Positions 38,415 to 51,526 of a stretch of 64,000 bases of DNA are shown one piece after another. The translations under genes were made by a program, and so were the position numbers. The notes under the pieces are model-generated. The model did no database searches. It was not told the origin of the DNA and was given only the letters and a program-made list of their open reading frames with translations. Within the stretch, counting starts at the first letter, position 1; each line of letters begins with the position of its first letter. The stretch is from Wuchereria bancrofti (Eukaryota; Nematoda; Chromadorea; Rhabditida; Onchocercidae), in contig SSBO01000003.1 in NCBI GenBank assembly GCA_005281725.1, positions 4,030,495-4,094,494 of the forward strand. Direction: 5' to 3'.

Positions 38415-38416
38415 AG
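38415..38416 (+). promoter_or_regulatory. Candidate trans-splice acceptor of the zinc-ribbon gene
   Basis: ATTATTTCAG ends here. The following 73 nt contain no ATG before the chosen start at 38490. Consensus-based inference. Confidence 0.45.
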
Positions 38417-38489
38417 GATAATAAATTATTTCGAGTTGATATTTTGCTGAGTTAATCATTGAACTAACTGAATTGATAGATATAATATA

Positions 38490-40158
38490 ATGATGAAGAA
38501 ATCTCAGAAATCATCCCATTTAGATGGTATCATATTTCTTTTTTTTTCTTTCATACTATTTAAAACTGAAAAAAAATTGAACATAAACTTTTCTTATAAT
38601 GGAAAAATATTTTATATCTTTTTTTAGACGTAGCAGAAGCTGATGCAGTACCATCATTTGACAGTATTGAATTAGCGCTTAAAGGTTTTCAAAACAATAT
38701 CTTCAAAGATTTGAAAATGTCAGCTTCAGGAGCAAAGAAATTAAAATTGGATTGTTCACGAAAAGGTACTAATTTCATTATCTGAAACTTCTATTAGATT
38801 TATGTGTATATTTTTTTCTGTAACAATAGTTTTATTTTTGTAATCCTACAAAAATTAATTTAATTGATATAACTCTTTATCATATTACTTCATATTTCCA
38901 GGAGATTTTATCAAAAAAAATATCAGTGAATCGAATGATAGCAAGACGATGTCTGTTTCAGGATCCACAGATTCATCGATAATACGGCAAAAGGAAAAGG
39001 AATGCAATGTAATTAAAGTGCTTTTATTGCATATCAATAAAGGCTAATTTTTTTGAATTCAAAATTCTAAAGTGATAACTATATGTTTTTATCACTAGCT
39101 AACAGTGTGATTTAATTGTTAATGAAGAAAGATATAATTTAAACTGTTAAGTTTCAGCTTTTTTTAGGATCATTTTACATTTTTTTTTTTCTTTTTTTTG
39201 CTATACGATAAAAATATTGGAAATCGTCGACTGTCTGTGTAATAATAAAAAAAAGACAAAATATTGAAGGATTCTGCTACGTATCCAACAAGTTGCCGAT
39301 TTTGTGGTGGAATGTTACGTGCAATAGATAAATATCGTGAAGATCAGAAGCTTACGTTGCAATGTAGAAATCGTGAATGTATGAAGTAAGCTTCTTATTT
39401 TACATTTATTTATCTCTAAATGGGATTCTCTTTTTGACTTTAGGCGATGTTTCAAGTTAAACAATAAACTTTCTGTCCTTAAATCTTAATTAATCTATAA
39501 TTGGTGGATTATAGAGTAGTTAATGTTGATGAACTTAGTAGAACTAATTAATTTTTGTTAATATGGATTGAAATATTGTGACAATTAGGCATCATGATCA
39601 TAATTCTGTTCTAATTTTTGGATATTTCTGGGACGTAATTTTTTTATATATGATAAAATGCAGCAATTCAGATTTAATGGTGTCACTTCTGACAAGCAAG
39701 CCAAACAGTTCTTATCAGAGATGGCTAAACCAAAGGTTAATCTCTTTAAGCAATTTCTCTGTCCGCTACTGTAACTGCTAAAGTTCAATTAAATTGTGAC
39801 AAACAATAGTGTTTTTTGACAGGCTCCACATATTGATTATGGTTGGTATTTATCAGATCCAGTGAAACATTCTTATGGAATTTTCGCTAACCATGGTAAC
39901 TCTTCGGATTCAGAAGTTGATAGGTTGGTTTTGAGCATACGGATATCTGATAATTTTAACTGAGAAAATAATTTAATATATGTTTAACTGCAAAATTCTT
40001 AATTTTTTAATTTTTAACTGCAAAGTTTCCTGATTCCCTGAGGGAGAAAAAAAAAATATACGCTGTATAGGTCAAGTGTGAATGTTCGACCAATTATTCA
40101 AGATGGAAATATAATGCTTCGAGTTTTCGGACAAAAACGATTGGTTAGATTATTATGA
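38490..40158 (+). CDS. Unrecognised 216-aa protein with a CxxC/CX4C zinc-ribbon-like motif
   Basis: Exons 38490-38526, 38628-38765, 38902-39008, 39270-39385, 39672-39735, 39823-39923 and 40071-40158 join in phase to 216 aa. I do not recognise the family. Residues 1-100 are polar and Lys/Ser-rich, probably disordered, with a nuclear-localisation-like KKLKLDCSRK stretch. Residues 103-131 hold C103-x2-C106, a 19-residue spacer and C126-x4-C131, which looks like a small zinc ribbon. The remainder includes an acidic GNSSDSEVD segment (about 182-190) and a basic C-terminus ending RLVRLL. For exon 5 the acceptor at 39671 was chosen over 39663 because only it keeps the frame open through exon 6. A nucleic-acid-binding nuclear role is possible but is only inference. 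Confidence 0.75.
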
Positions 40159-40886
40159 ATCAGATTCTGTTGTTTATGTCAATTTCATAATGTATTACTA
40201 CACATTTACTTCAATTTTTTACTTTGTCTACTTTTATTTATCAAAATCTATACATTAATCATTTTTATGATTTAAGGAAATTGTAGCATAAACGGGCCGA
40301 TCTTTTTAATGAGAACTACAAAGCACTGAATAAGTTAGTTCCTTGGAATAGAGGCTATCGATGCCTTAGACTACTTGAGATAATCAGCAGTGTTCAGAAA
40401 TACTTTTAGAGTACTTAGAGTACTTGTCTATCACTTTTAGACAGTACCTGGTCATAGTTTTTTTTCACACACGGAGAAAATCGAGAATAAAAATTGAGAT
40501 TGATTAAAATTAAGATTTTATTGCCGTCTGGCTAGATCATAGAAACTCTACATGAAGCTTACTTATCTTAATTGGCTGTATTTTTTTGGAAATTAAGGCT
40601 ATATTCAGCACAAAATTTTTAATACAATGTAATATAGTTAGAACAATACTCTTAGAATTTCAACAGTCATGTTCTAAACGGCGTAATAAACAATGTACTT
40701 TGTGCAAAAAATAAGTTCACAACATATAAAAATGTAGAACTAGATTACAGCTTTGAGACCGAAATGTTTGTTCAGGTCTCTTCATATATTTATTTGAAAA
40801 AAAAAAAAGAAGAAAGCAAGTTTTGATGAAGGACTAATAATACATTTTAAAATTGCGTTCATAACTTTACCATTGTATGGGAATTT
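40159..40886. other. Convergent intergenic interval
   Basis: Lies between the ends of the plus-strand zinc-ribbon gene and minus-strand NUP88, so it is mostly 3' UTR and terminator sequence. No gene seen. Confidence 0.55.
40789..40794 (-). terminator. Candidate poly(A) signal of NUP88
   Basis: AATAAA on the minus strand 93 nt after the stop codon. Another AATAAA (40891-40886) overlaps the stop codon itself. Confidence 0.5.
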
Positions 40887-43800
40887 TTATTCACATTGAG
40901 ATCCTGGTTTCGATGATTTCGATGAGGTAGAAGACGCATCTTCAGCAATCAAGTTTGTCTGCATGGAATCAATTTTTTTGATAAGTTGCTTGGTCCAACT
41001 AACCATTTCATTGATATCTTCCGTGCTGTAAACAAAATAAATCAAGCCAACGGCATAAACAATAAATCTCAGTAACTGTTTATCAAAAGGTAGATTTATC
41101 ACACTTACCAGCTTATTGAGCATTGAATATGGCATGTTATCTATCTCCTATCTGATAGCATTAATATATCTTAATACATTTTAAATTGTAATAATACATC
41201 ATTAATATATCATAAGAGAAGAGTCCATACAGTAAAAGCATAACTGAACCTTCGATGTTTATTATCAGTGAGGGTGATCTCTCTACGTACTGCATAAAGC
41301 AAACTAATTGAATAAAAGTAAATAAGAGACGTGGAATGAAAATAAGAAAATAAAGAAAGAAAAAAATAAGAGGAGTGTAACAATGAGAAACGATTTAAAA
41401 TAAAAGTAAAAAAGCAAACTTTTTGGACAGCATAAACTTTTGCGCATTCATTGATGCACAAAATGAACGAACAGGACCAAAACGATCACGGCGTTTGGTG
41501 GCTACTTCATTTGCAAGCTAAAAGAATATAAAAGAAATACAACTATTTCTTATTTTAATTTCTCGAGCTAATTAATATAAACTATATTGTTATTAGATTA
41601 GCTGAAATAACAGTGCTTATATCATATTTCCAGAAATAGGCAACTACCCTTCAATTGTATTAGCGAACGAAATGTATGAGAATCATGAACAAAAGAACTA
41701 AAGTTGTTTACGGAAGTCAGAACAATTTATTTTGGGGAATTAAAACTTGCATATGGTATTTGCCGCATGATACCATCAACATCGATACGCAATGTTTCCA
41801 GTTTATCGATCATGGCTTTTTCTGAATCTGTTAGTGGGAACATTTTGGGCGCAAGACCTGAGCCAAGCTACAAAATTTGTTTATTTGAACTATAACATCT
41901 GAAGAAAAAATCCTGGAAAATATAGCAGAAGCCATAAGTCAATTTTGCAAAACTGCTCCCTCAATTTCCGATAATACACAAGCACCTACAGCGTCCGAAA
42001 TACTATGTTATCCAGTTAGATTCATGTCTTTTTCAATATAAACCTTACCTATAATTTTCCATTAGAAAGCATTTTTTTATTTTGCTGTCTCAATCACTAA
42101 GTTTTTCTGCCTTTTTAAAACTATCCAACGATCTTCAAAATTAACATCACTCTTTTGTTACTATTTCCATTAAATCACATGACGAAAATGATGACATCCG
42201 AGAGCTTTTTGATGACTATCTAGAAGATTTCGAACAATCCTCATTAAACACACAAAACCATCAATATTATAGCAACTAGTTCTAGAAGAAGCAATCAACT
42301 GTTATCTTTCATACTGTTATCATAGCAATGATATCCAATCCATACAATGCATCAATGATACCTACAACTTCTGCACTCCCAGCATTACAACTACGAAAAA
42401 ACTTCCGAATATCTGTCAAGAACAAATGTTTTACTTGATGGACCTGTGCTACGCAAAATGTTACTTATTGCATAACAAACTGCATTAAGTTCAACTTAAA
42501 ATTAGAAGCTCTCCCTTGATCAATTTTACTCCTTTGAAATAAAACAAACCTCATCACTTCTCTTTTTCAATTGAGCAACTGTCGCCTGAATTTTATAAAT
42601 ACGATTTTTCAAATCAACATAAGTAGATAATAAGCGCAATAAACGTTCCGTACACACTGATTTATTATTATTCATTGTTCCAGAACTCATGATATCGCTG
42701 GTAATTCTGGAAAAAAAAAAGAAATGAAATAAACGCACACGTCCACTATGTATGTGCACAATGCATACATCAGGTAGATGGGAAGGATCCTAAATCACTG
42801 AGTAACCGAGTAATTCGACCTCTTTACAACTTAAATTATACCGAAGATATTAGATTATAAATTCCTAATGAACAAAGATATTAATTCTCGGTATAAAGTT
42901 AAGTTGAACACCGAAACTTTTAATAATAAATGACAAAATCTTAAAGCTTACATATCCTGAACTCTTTTGAAAGCAATTTGTGTGACTTTCATATTTTTCA
43001 CCAAGGCTTCCACAACGCCATTAGCTACTGCTATACCTTGAGCTTCCGTAATGGATTCATTTAACCTAAAAACAATTTCAAAACTTGAATAATGTTATGA
43101 AAGTGCATGTGAGTTTTAGGTTATTTGATTTATTCCTCAAATTCTGTTGTTTTCCAATACGAGTTCTATATTTTAACTCAAATGCTTAGTATGATTTAAA
43201 AATTATTAGAAACAGAACATTCTAATAAGATAATACTTTAAACTTGGTACTGCAGTTTGAGACTCAAGAATTTTTAAACATTCTTCAAGAAGATAGTCTC
43301 TAGTTTCAGTTTGTTCTTCAACAGGTGTACCATATCGTTTAGCTATTACATTTTTTTCATATAAAATACCGTCATACCTACAAAATAGAAAATGATTTTG
43401 CAATGTAACAACAAAAAGTTAAGTTTTATAGCATAAATAATCTCATAATGAGTCACAAACATCACGAGTTCTTTCTGACTTAGCTAATGAAATAAAAAAA
43501 AAAAGTGAAAAAAGAATATAAAAGGCTTGCTCCGTAAACACCATTCAAATACTAAATTTCCAGTTCAAATCTCAAACTAACCTTGTAAATTTATGAAGCA
43601 ATTGTTTTGAGGAAGTAATCGCTACATAAATTATATCTTTCTTACTGAAATCTCTCACAAGATGATCAATCAGAACTTTTTCATTGGCAGCATAAGCAGT
43701 AGCAGCGTATGTTATAGCATCTGCCGTTTCTTTTATTTCGTTGCTTCCCAAAACAGCAAACACGTGATGGACCTTTGAATCAGGCAAATTATCTACATAT

Positions 43801-46800
43801 TTATCGTACCTAAAATTTCGCAAAATTTAAGGAGTAAAAATTGCTACACTTTCATTCATCATCAACATAATCTATTAACAGTATGAATCATCATTTCTTC
43901 GAGCGATATATTAAATGACGCAATTAAATGATTAAATTAGGAGTAAATGATTACACTAATTTCGTAAAGAACATTTATTTGTGTCACACTTGTTGCTACT
44001 GATTTATGCAATTTGTAGTAACATATTACTTTATGTTTTACTAAGTTACGCTGTATGATGCGAGGAAATGGATAACTTTTTTCAATGCTATAAAAAAGAC
44101 AACTGTAAAGTATTAACAACGAAAAAGGTGGAATCTAAGTGAGACAACCACTAAACATAGTAAAACTGAAGGTCCAGAGGTGAGAGGTCAAATCAAACAG
44201 TGTTAAGTTTTCATATATTTTTTTAATCCTTACAATACTAGTTTAATGTTAAAAACTTACTTCGTCTTTGCTCGTAACAAATCTGACAATAAATGAGCCC
44301 ATGGATTAATATCAATTGAAAAAAGATTTGCTCCGCAAAAAACAAAATATTGGCCAGGTTGTACAGAATCTAAAGTTTCAGAAAATCAATATGAATCCTT
44401 TTTAGATTCGATACCATAAATCCTAAACAATATTATATCACAAATATTTATTCTTATTTTGCTGTCTGTTCATCAACAGGTTCTGTCACAACCAAAAAAG
44501 AAAATCGGTTGAATGGAAAAAACACGATTCATGTCTCAATTTGCTGCAAAACGATCCAGGATATTCAGTAGCTTGTTTTGTTTCCTTTCTCGTTTCTTCA
44601 GTGACTGATAAGACTATCGGTAGCTTCATAATTATAAAACAGCATGGATAAAAAACTCCGTACGTCCGTAAATTCAAGAAACTTATAAGTGAAAATGTTA
44701 AACTTTCGATCTTTTTAATACAAACCATTTTGTAAACAATATGAGATATCAGCAAGCGGTTTGCAGGGTAACAAAACATTATCATAGTGAACAAGAATAA
44801 ATTCTACATGTCCATTGAAAGTCTCCTGAAAGCAGAGGACGGCTGAATGAAAATCTCCGTGCAACTAATTACAAAGTATATTATACTGTTCTACGAAACA
44901 AGTGCTTTAAATTGATTTAAATGATATAAAACCTGTTGTAGTGTTAAAGCGAGAAAATGCGTGATACATCCTTTAGGAGATATTAGAGAGAAAATTGGTA
45001 ATGATGTGTCTTCACGATATTGTACATAAAGCATGTCGAGGGCACCACTGCAAGCAAAATCGCCTGGTACTATTCCTGTCAATGTAAGGGGTCCTTGTAT
45101 CTCAATAACTCTGAAATAAAAAGAATTTTCTCAAAATAATATCTAATCAAGACAAAATGACTATTCCTGGTTCCAAAAGTTCAGAGTATCTTATGGCTAG
45201 CAAAATATCTATGAATCACAGTCAAAGAAAATTCTGCTTTTAACATCAAAAGAATCTACCTATTGCTTGAATAAATGGCAATATAAATATCACCACAATC
45301 ATTATCAATAGCGAACAATGTTTTCAGACCAATTTGCGCACCAATTTCATTATCTGTACGAGCAAATGATGGTCCAAAATCAAATGAGGCTGAAAAGAAT
45401 TTTCTCAACCTAAACAAAGTTTATATTTTAAATGTTTCGATGACAATCTGACAGCTGATCAGAAAATATCAATACACTGTAATATGTTCTTTCCAGGAAG
45501 GATTGCACAATGGATAATAAACAAATTGTTACTCTGTCTATATGCCAAGGAAAAATTCAAAATTATGCTGCATTTACAACAGTTTTATAAACAATATTCA
45601 AACCTATGTAATTATGTAAGCCAAACGAACGACCGCAACTTGATTCGCTCGGTCCGAGAAGTGATTTAAAATCAATCACAACTGCAGGTGTATCACAATT
45701 GATGTCAGTGTCATAAATTCTAAAATGTTTTCACTTCATTTTAAACACTATTACATTCAAATACTATTACATGCTTTATTTCTTTAAAACCCCGTTCCTC
45801 TATCAATCACAGAAAAATGTATAGAGAAATCCTACCATTCTATCAAATGTTAAGTTATCATGTAAATAAGTTAGTAAAACAAGCACGTAGTATAAAAATT
45901 AAATAAAAGTTATGATGAACAAAAACTTTCGAACGTGGACAAAGAATAGAAAGTAATAGAACAAACCTAACAATATTTTCACTGTAAAGAATAGCCAATC
46001 TATTGTAAGTATGATGTCCACACTCATATTTCTCTTTTCGACACCACCGAATTTTAAGAATATCAATTGCAGTATTTGTTGACCTAGCATAAGGGTCAAC
46101 AAATTGATTCCTACAAAACCAAAGGAAGAAATAAAGTGGCTTTCCTTTTTCTGTCTAATTTTGTGGAGATTGAAAAATTCAATTCATAGATTTCTTCTTT
46201 CCAAGTTATTTGATCTGATTTACTGATTGCTGATTGCAGTATATTTCTCATTAGTACCCTACAGAACTGTTCAAAACCCTCCAAAAAGAAGTTAATAGTA
46301 ACTTTTACTAAACTGTTTGATTTGATTTTTTCAGTAATCCCAATAAGACATGCTCCGACTCAGTTACTGATAATATTGCTTTCCAATTTTCAGAACACCA
46401 TTCGCTAACTCAAGGAAAAAGGCTGATAGACAAGTTTTTTTCTCGACTGATTCGATTGTAATTTCTCGACTGATTGTAATTTCTGACATCTTATTTAAAA
46501 AAAAAAAAAAACATAAATTTCAAATTCCAATCCAATCCCTAACCAAATCTGAGCCCTGTAATGATGAAAATAATTTTTAAGCAGTGTAAATAAGTACCTG
46601 CAATGATAGGTGGGTTGCAAATGGTCCAATAAAGGATTTTCTGTTACAGACTGTCGGCACCAAAAATCGTAGGGTAATTCGACTACAAATACCGAGTGTT
46701 CACTCGACAGTGCTACACTTGTAGAATTCCCGTTGACAAACATTGCTTTGAATTTCTCATCCAACGGTAATGGTGGATCAGTATAGAGCTTCTGCAAAAA

Positions 46801-47409
46801 TTGAGAAAAAATTAAGTGCAATTTGGAAAATAAATGTTTTATCAAAAGTTCGTTTCCTTTTTCACTTGTGCTGATATATATCTTCGCAATATCCCACTGA
46901 TATTAGGTCAGTGGCACAGCATCAATGAAATGACACGTGAATTATAAAAGGAAGAAACCAACAGTCAGCTAAAGCAGACTAAAGGGAGCTCCCTTTCTTT
47001 TGGAAGGCATGCACTGACAAATAGTAATCATGAGAAGATCGTGAGAATAAAATTTCTACTTCATATCTTTTAAAAAATATGCTTTTACATATCAACTTTA
47101 ATTTCGATGTTTTAAAGTTCCAAATCAACAAAATTCTTTCATCTTCTTAAGAATTTTTTCTCCAGTAAATTCAGAAGTCAATTTCCTGCAGAAATTGTGT
47201 GGCGTTTGAGAGCAGTGATGTCTAGTTGGAATTAATGAAGAACTCACAATTTTTCGATTATAATACGCTTTTTTATCAGCTCCTGAATACAGGCCAACGA
47301 CAAACCACAAAGTATTGCCATCAAATATAATAAGACCATGACTTGTATAATTATCGATCAGAACAACCTCCGAAACTTTGGCAGTCAATAAGTCCAATAA
47401 TGGATACAT
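40887..47409 (-). CDS. NUP88: Nuclear pore complex protein Nup88
   Basis: Cytoplasmic-face nucleoporin that partners with Nup214/Nup62 in mRNA and protein export. The expected C. elegans counterpart is npp-24. Exons in transcript order: 47409-47248, 46791-46598, 46110-45967, 45719-45604, 45389-45260, 45110-44933, 44864-44726, 44369-44261, 43809-43582, 43377-43237, 43065-42952, 42706-42550, 41867-41751, 41517-41438, 41025-40887. They join to 715 aa (human 741). The N-terminal half is beta-propeller-like: VFVVELPYDFW (human VLELPKRW), RLAILYSENIVR (human VVLLTSDNVIR), AVVIDF. The C-terminal third is helical/coiled-coil: LLEECLKIL, FPLTDSEKAM (human LPVLSDSERDM) and TEDINEMV (human GEHIREMV). 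Comparisons with human are from memory. Exon 13 appears to use a GC donor (41750-41749) because no GT donor preserves the frame and the C-terminal similarity. Confidence 0.87.
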
Positions 47410-47703
47410 AACTTCGAAACCTTAATTTAAATTATATTATTATAATTCATATGGATTCAATCTCTTTTTTCTCTCATTTACTTTGCTGAATATCCTATAT
47501 GTCACCATAGATACGTAAGCAAGGCTTTTCAGAAGTGCGAATTGCATACAGAAATACAATAATTTAAAATCAAAATTCGATTTTAGCATTTCTAACAAAT
47601 CAGAAATGTTAGCGAAGCACTCAAGATATCAATAGCATCACACTTAGTCTCACATTTCCAATAAATCACTAGAAACCTAATGAACAAAAAAAAAAAAAAA
47701 AAA

Positions 47704-48150
47704 ATATAGCTATAAATGTCATACCTTACTGATATAGTACTAACTTATAACTATTATATCTTATTGACATAGTACTAAATTATAGCTAATATACCTTACT
47801 GATATAGTACTAATTTATAGCTATTACATCTTATTAATATAGTACTAACAGCCTATAGCTATTACATCTTATACTTCTACTAATAGTTACTTATTAAAAT
47901 AACTAAATTAATATAGTTATTTACAGCATTTATATCTTATTAACATAGCACTAACTTATAGCTATTGTCTTACTGATATAGCACTAGCCTACAAGTATTA
48001 CATCTTATTCTTTTATTAGTACTTATAGCTACTATACCTTATTGACATAACACTAATTTATAGCTATTAGTCTAGCTTACTGACCTAGCACTAATCGTTA
48101 CTATATGTTATTGAAATAATATTAACTTATTATCGACATGTCTTATTGAT
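47704..48150. repeat. Degenerate tandem repeat of about 35 bp
   Basis: Units resembling TATAGCTATTACATCTTAT followed by TGATATAGTACTAAC recur about ten times over 450 bp with point changes and small deletions. The array is 300-740 bp upstream of the NUP88 start codon. Confidence 0.8.
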
Positions 48151-49034
48151 TCATTAACATCCCTTACTTATCTAAAGTTACCGCTCTCTTTCCTCACCTT
48201 CACAGCACTTCCAACTCGACCGATATGTCACGCAAAGTTGAAATTCAAACTCAAAAATAGATCGCTCGTTTACACAGTAGGCACAAGTATGCAACTATTT
48301 ATCTCAACGTTCATCAAACATACATGAAAAATGAAACTCACATCTGTACACATATAAATTTCTAGTTTGAGAATTGAACTCTATTGATAAAAATTAACAG
48401 TAAATTACTATTTTTTGCATTTTGCATTGTTTGAGAAAGCAAAATGAAGCACTGGTGAAATTAATGTTCCGTTGAAATACAGAAATGAAATTAAATACGA
48501 AAATGAAATGTTAAATAATGAAATGAAATAATTCATTTGCTAAATTTTGAATATTCCTATTTTTTTTTTTTTGTTATTTTAAATGCTATAATAATTTGCA
48601 TATATGAAAGAAAGTTGATAGCAATATTAAATATAACGTTTTGTACATTGTTTTAAATTTCTGTTCCTTTTTTTTTATGGCATGAAATGGTTAATATCTA
48701 TTTACTACGTTTCAATATACACTTATTTATCTTCTAATTCAGATACTCCTCGTAATATCAGCTCTCTCTAATAGCAAATTCTCTTGAGATCAATTTGAAT
48801 CCATAAACTTAATTTCTCCTAATTCATAAACTTCCCTTTTGAAATCCATAATACCATGAAAATTTGAAATAGCTCACAAACAACTCCACCCAACACTATC
48901 TCCCTACTTTCACATTTCTTTTTCACTTTCACATTTTTGCATATTTATTTTCTGATCTAAAAATTAAACTGAAGAAATTTTGAATGATTTAAATAACAGC
49001 ATGCACTGCTGGTCAGTGTTGCAATGGTCATCAT

Positions 49035-49100
49035 GTGTGTCCAGCGTGTGCCTGTGTGTGCGTGTCTGTGTGTGTATGTATGTGTGTGTGTGTGTGTTTG
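49035..49100. repeat. (TG)n microsatellite
   Basis: TG-rich tract with an uninterrupted run at 49080-49097 and TATG variants. Confidence 0.9.
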
Positions 49101-49319
49101 TCTATGTTTATATTTATATATGCGTAGTATATTTCTTCTCTAGAGAATGTAATAGTAGTAGTAGTAGTATTAATAATAATAAAAGTTATATAAAATAGGA
49201 ATCCATAGAGAAAATGTCCAGTCAGCTTCTCACTGTTGAATTCATTTCCTTCCACTCATTCGTCACCATTTGCGCCATCGATCATCTATAATGCTTTCCT
49301 TCAATATAATCATTTCAAA

Positions 49320-49441
49320 TTTTACTATATAGCTATTATTATTATTTATCATTATTGTTATATTAATTAGTATTACTCTTATTATTAGGATTATTGTTGT
49401 TATTATTACTATTGTTATTATTGTTGTTATTTTGTTATTGT
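49320..49441. repeat. ATT/GTT trinucleotide-rich tract
   Basis: Imperfect ATT, GTT and ATC triplets. A short AGT/AAT tract lies nearby at 49150-49185. Confidence 0.8.
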
Positions 49442-50429
49442 TTTTACTATTAATTGTATTTAGAAATTTTCAAATTCAAATTTATTTGTAAATTTCATCC
49501 TTTTGAATATTGCACTTACGTTCCAATGAATTAATTATACGTTTAAGTAACTGAAATCAAAATTAAACTCTTTTTTTTCATTTTTGAGGAAAAGGAAATC
49601 GAATATAAAAGACAAATTAAATCAACACGTAATATCCGTACAGACGAACACATATATATAAATGTATGTGTAAATAAATACAACGAGAAATACTAAATGA
49701 ATATGAAAATGTTTGGTGTAAAGAAGGAGAATGGTACAAACTGATGCACTCTTTATTCTAGTTTTCTTTTCATTTTTTTGGTCAAAAACAAATTGAAAAC
49801 TAAGATAGATGGCGATTATTTCCGTTTTCATTAACAATGATCATCCTATCCTCTCAGTGATTTTTCCATTAACTTCCTTATTCTTTATTTTCAGTTAATT
49901 CAAATTAACATTGCTGTTGATGGGATTAAGTAATAGAAGCTGTAAATATTATTATTAATAATAACAATAATTAATATTAATAATAATAGTAAAAGTTTAA
50001 TTATTACTCATTTAAGATCAACATTTTAGATTGGTAATGATGATATTATAATGATTTGTAGAATTTACATTATTTTCGGTTTTACTTTCTGAGGTATTAT
50101 TTTAAAAATTATTGCTGTATGAATAATCAGTTAAATATATTTCAAAATAAATAGTGTAAATTGCTCATACTTTATGTTTTATCACAAACAAAGATTAATG
50201 TATATAAATTAATTATATACATCATATTAATGATTTAATAAAAAATAATATTCAGTTTAAATGCATTTATAAAGTTCATTTTCAAATATATTGTTTATAT
50301 TTCGATAAAATAATATGATAATTTTATTTTTAAGAGAATAGATATATGTGTCAGCTGATAAATATTTAAATCACTACTGTAACACTATTAGGGATATTTT
50401 AATTTTCGAAAATGTATGCTCCATTTTAA

Positions 50430-50590
50430 AGTGAATGTCCGAGAGTGTACAAAGAAAAAGAAAAAGAGGCCAATAAATCGGTCATTTATGCAAGCGGTCG
50501 AGCAAACATCGTTCATTCAACTCCGTTCCATTTTGCATCATATTACAATTGCGTAAGCAATAAAAATATCATTTTTATTGACGTTGAAAA
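50430..50590. other. GC-containing island with two adjacent palindromes
   Basis: A mixed-composition block within very AT-rich DNA. ATTGC-GTAA-GCAAT (50548-50561) is immediately followed by a perfect 9-bp inverted repeat, AATAAAAAT/ATTTTTATT (50559-50579). No frame is open through it. It may be a regulatory element or an unrecognised non-coding RNA. Confidence 0.4.
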
Positions 50591-51470
50591 TTGTTCATTC
50601 GAAAATTTCTGACCAATTTTTAATTGTCATCTAAAATTTGACTTTTTTTTTTTTTGATTCCTTAAAATAGTTTCTCTTAGTTGTTATTATTGTCACATTG
50701 ACGTTTTTTTTTTTCTTTTTTTTGCATTCTTATCAACAGTTTTATTTATAGCTCTTTTTTTATGCATTCATTGAATTAAATTATACATTTCTTCATTAAA
50801 TTGCTTTCCAATATATGAAATTTATTGTATTATTTTAACAAATAAGTGATAACAATGTATATTCTAATTTTTATTTTAGAAATACTGGGAGAAAAAAAAA
50901 TTTCGAATACATTAAATAACATTTAATGCTTGTGATTTTGCTAAAATTTTCAACATTGAAAAAAAGTGAGATGAACTTTAAAATTTAATATTTCTAAAAA
51001 GATGATTATTGCTACAGTAATATTTGATAAAAGATACCGCATCTGTGGGAATTACTTCCAGAAAAGAAAATGATCCTTTCTAAAATTTTTGTCTGTAATA
51101 GAATCCAATTTCATCACATATCGAATTGTTTATGTGAAATCTGATTTTGTCATCAATAACAGAATTCAGTAATGCAAGGTGGCTGTTTCGTTAATCCTAT
51201 TATTAGTAAGTGATCTTTGCTAAATATCTGGCAATCAGCAACCTAAATTACTATCATTTTAATAATAATAATCTACAGTATCCGTAATATTTTAACATTT
51301 ACATTTCATTTTCTTACCAAAAAATAGAAAATTAAAAAAGAAAAGAAAAATCTAGCAATAAAATTATTTATTATAATTTTCTGTATTTTTAATCAAACTA
51401 TGAAAATCAAAGAAAAAGAAAAATCTAATATAAATTAAATAGAACTTTTTGTTTTAAAAAAGTTATAAAT

Positions 51471-51526
51471 ATTGCAAATTATATTATCGATGCAATTGTT
51501 ACCTATTGCAAATTATATTATCGATG
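51471..51526. repeat. 22-bp direct repeat, 34-bp period
   Basis: ATTGCAAATTATATTATCGATG begins at 51471 and again at 51505; the two copies are identical. Confidence 0.9.

Larger units (their letters stand above)
36328..38489. other. 2.2-kb intergenic interval
   Basis: No coding frame or RNA gene recognised on either strand. It holds the gamma-COP 3' UTR at one end and the 5' region of the zinc-ribbon gene at the other. Confidence 0.5.

Noticed and set aside
39664..39671. First acceptor (39663) for exon 5 of the zinc-ribbon gene
   Set aside because: It shifts the frame and meets a stop early in exon 6; the acceptor eight bases later keeps it open.
41112..41140. Possible extra NUP88 mini-exon ending at a strong GTAAGT donor
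   Set aside because: All usable acceptors give a stop or wrong phase, and the protein already aligns without it.
44486..44794. 102-codon minus-strand frame inside the NUP88 region
   Set aside because: Overlaps a real exon in another frame and has no family similarity.
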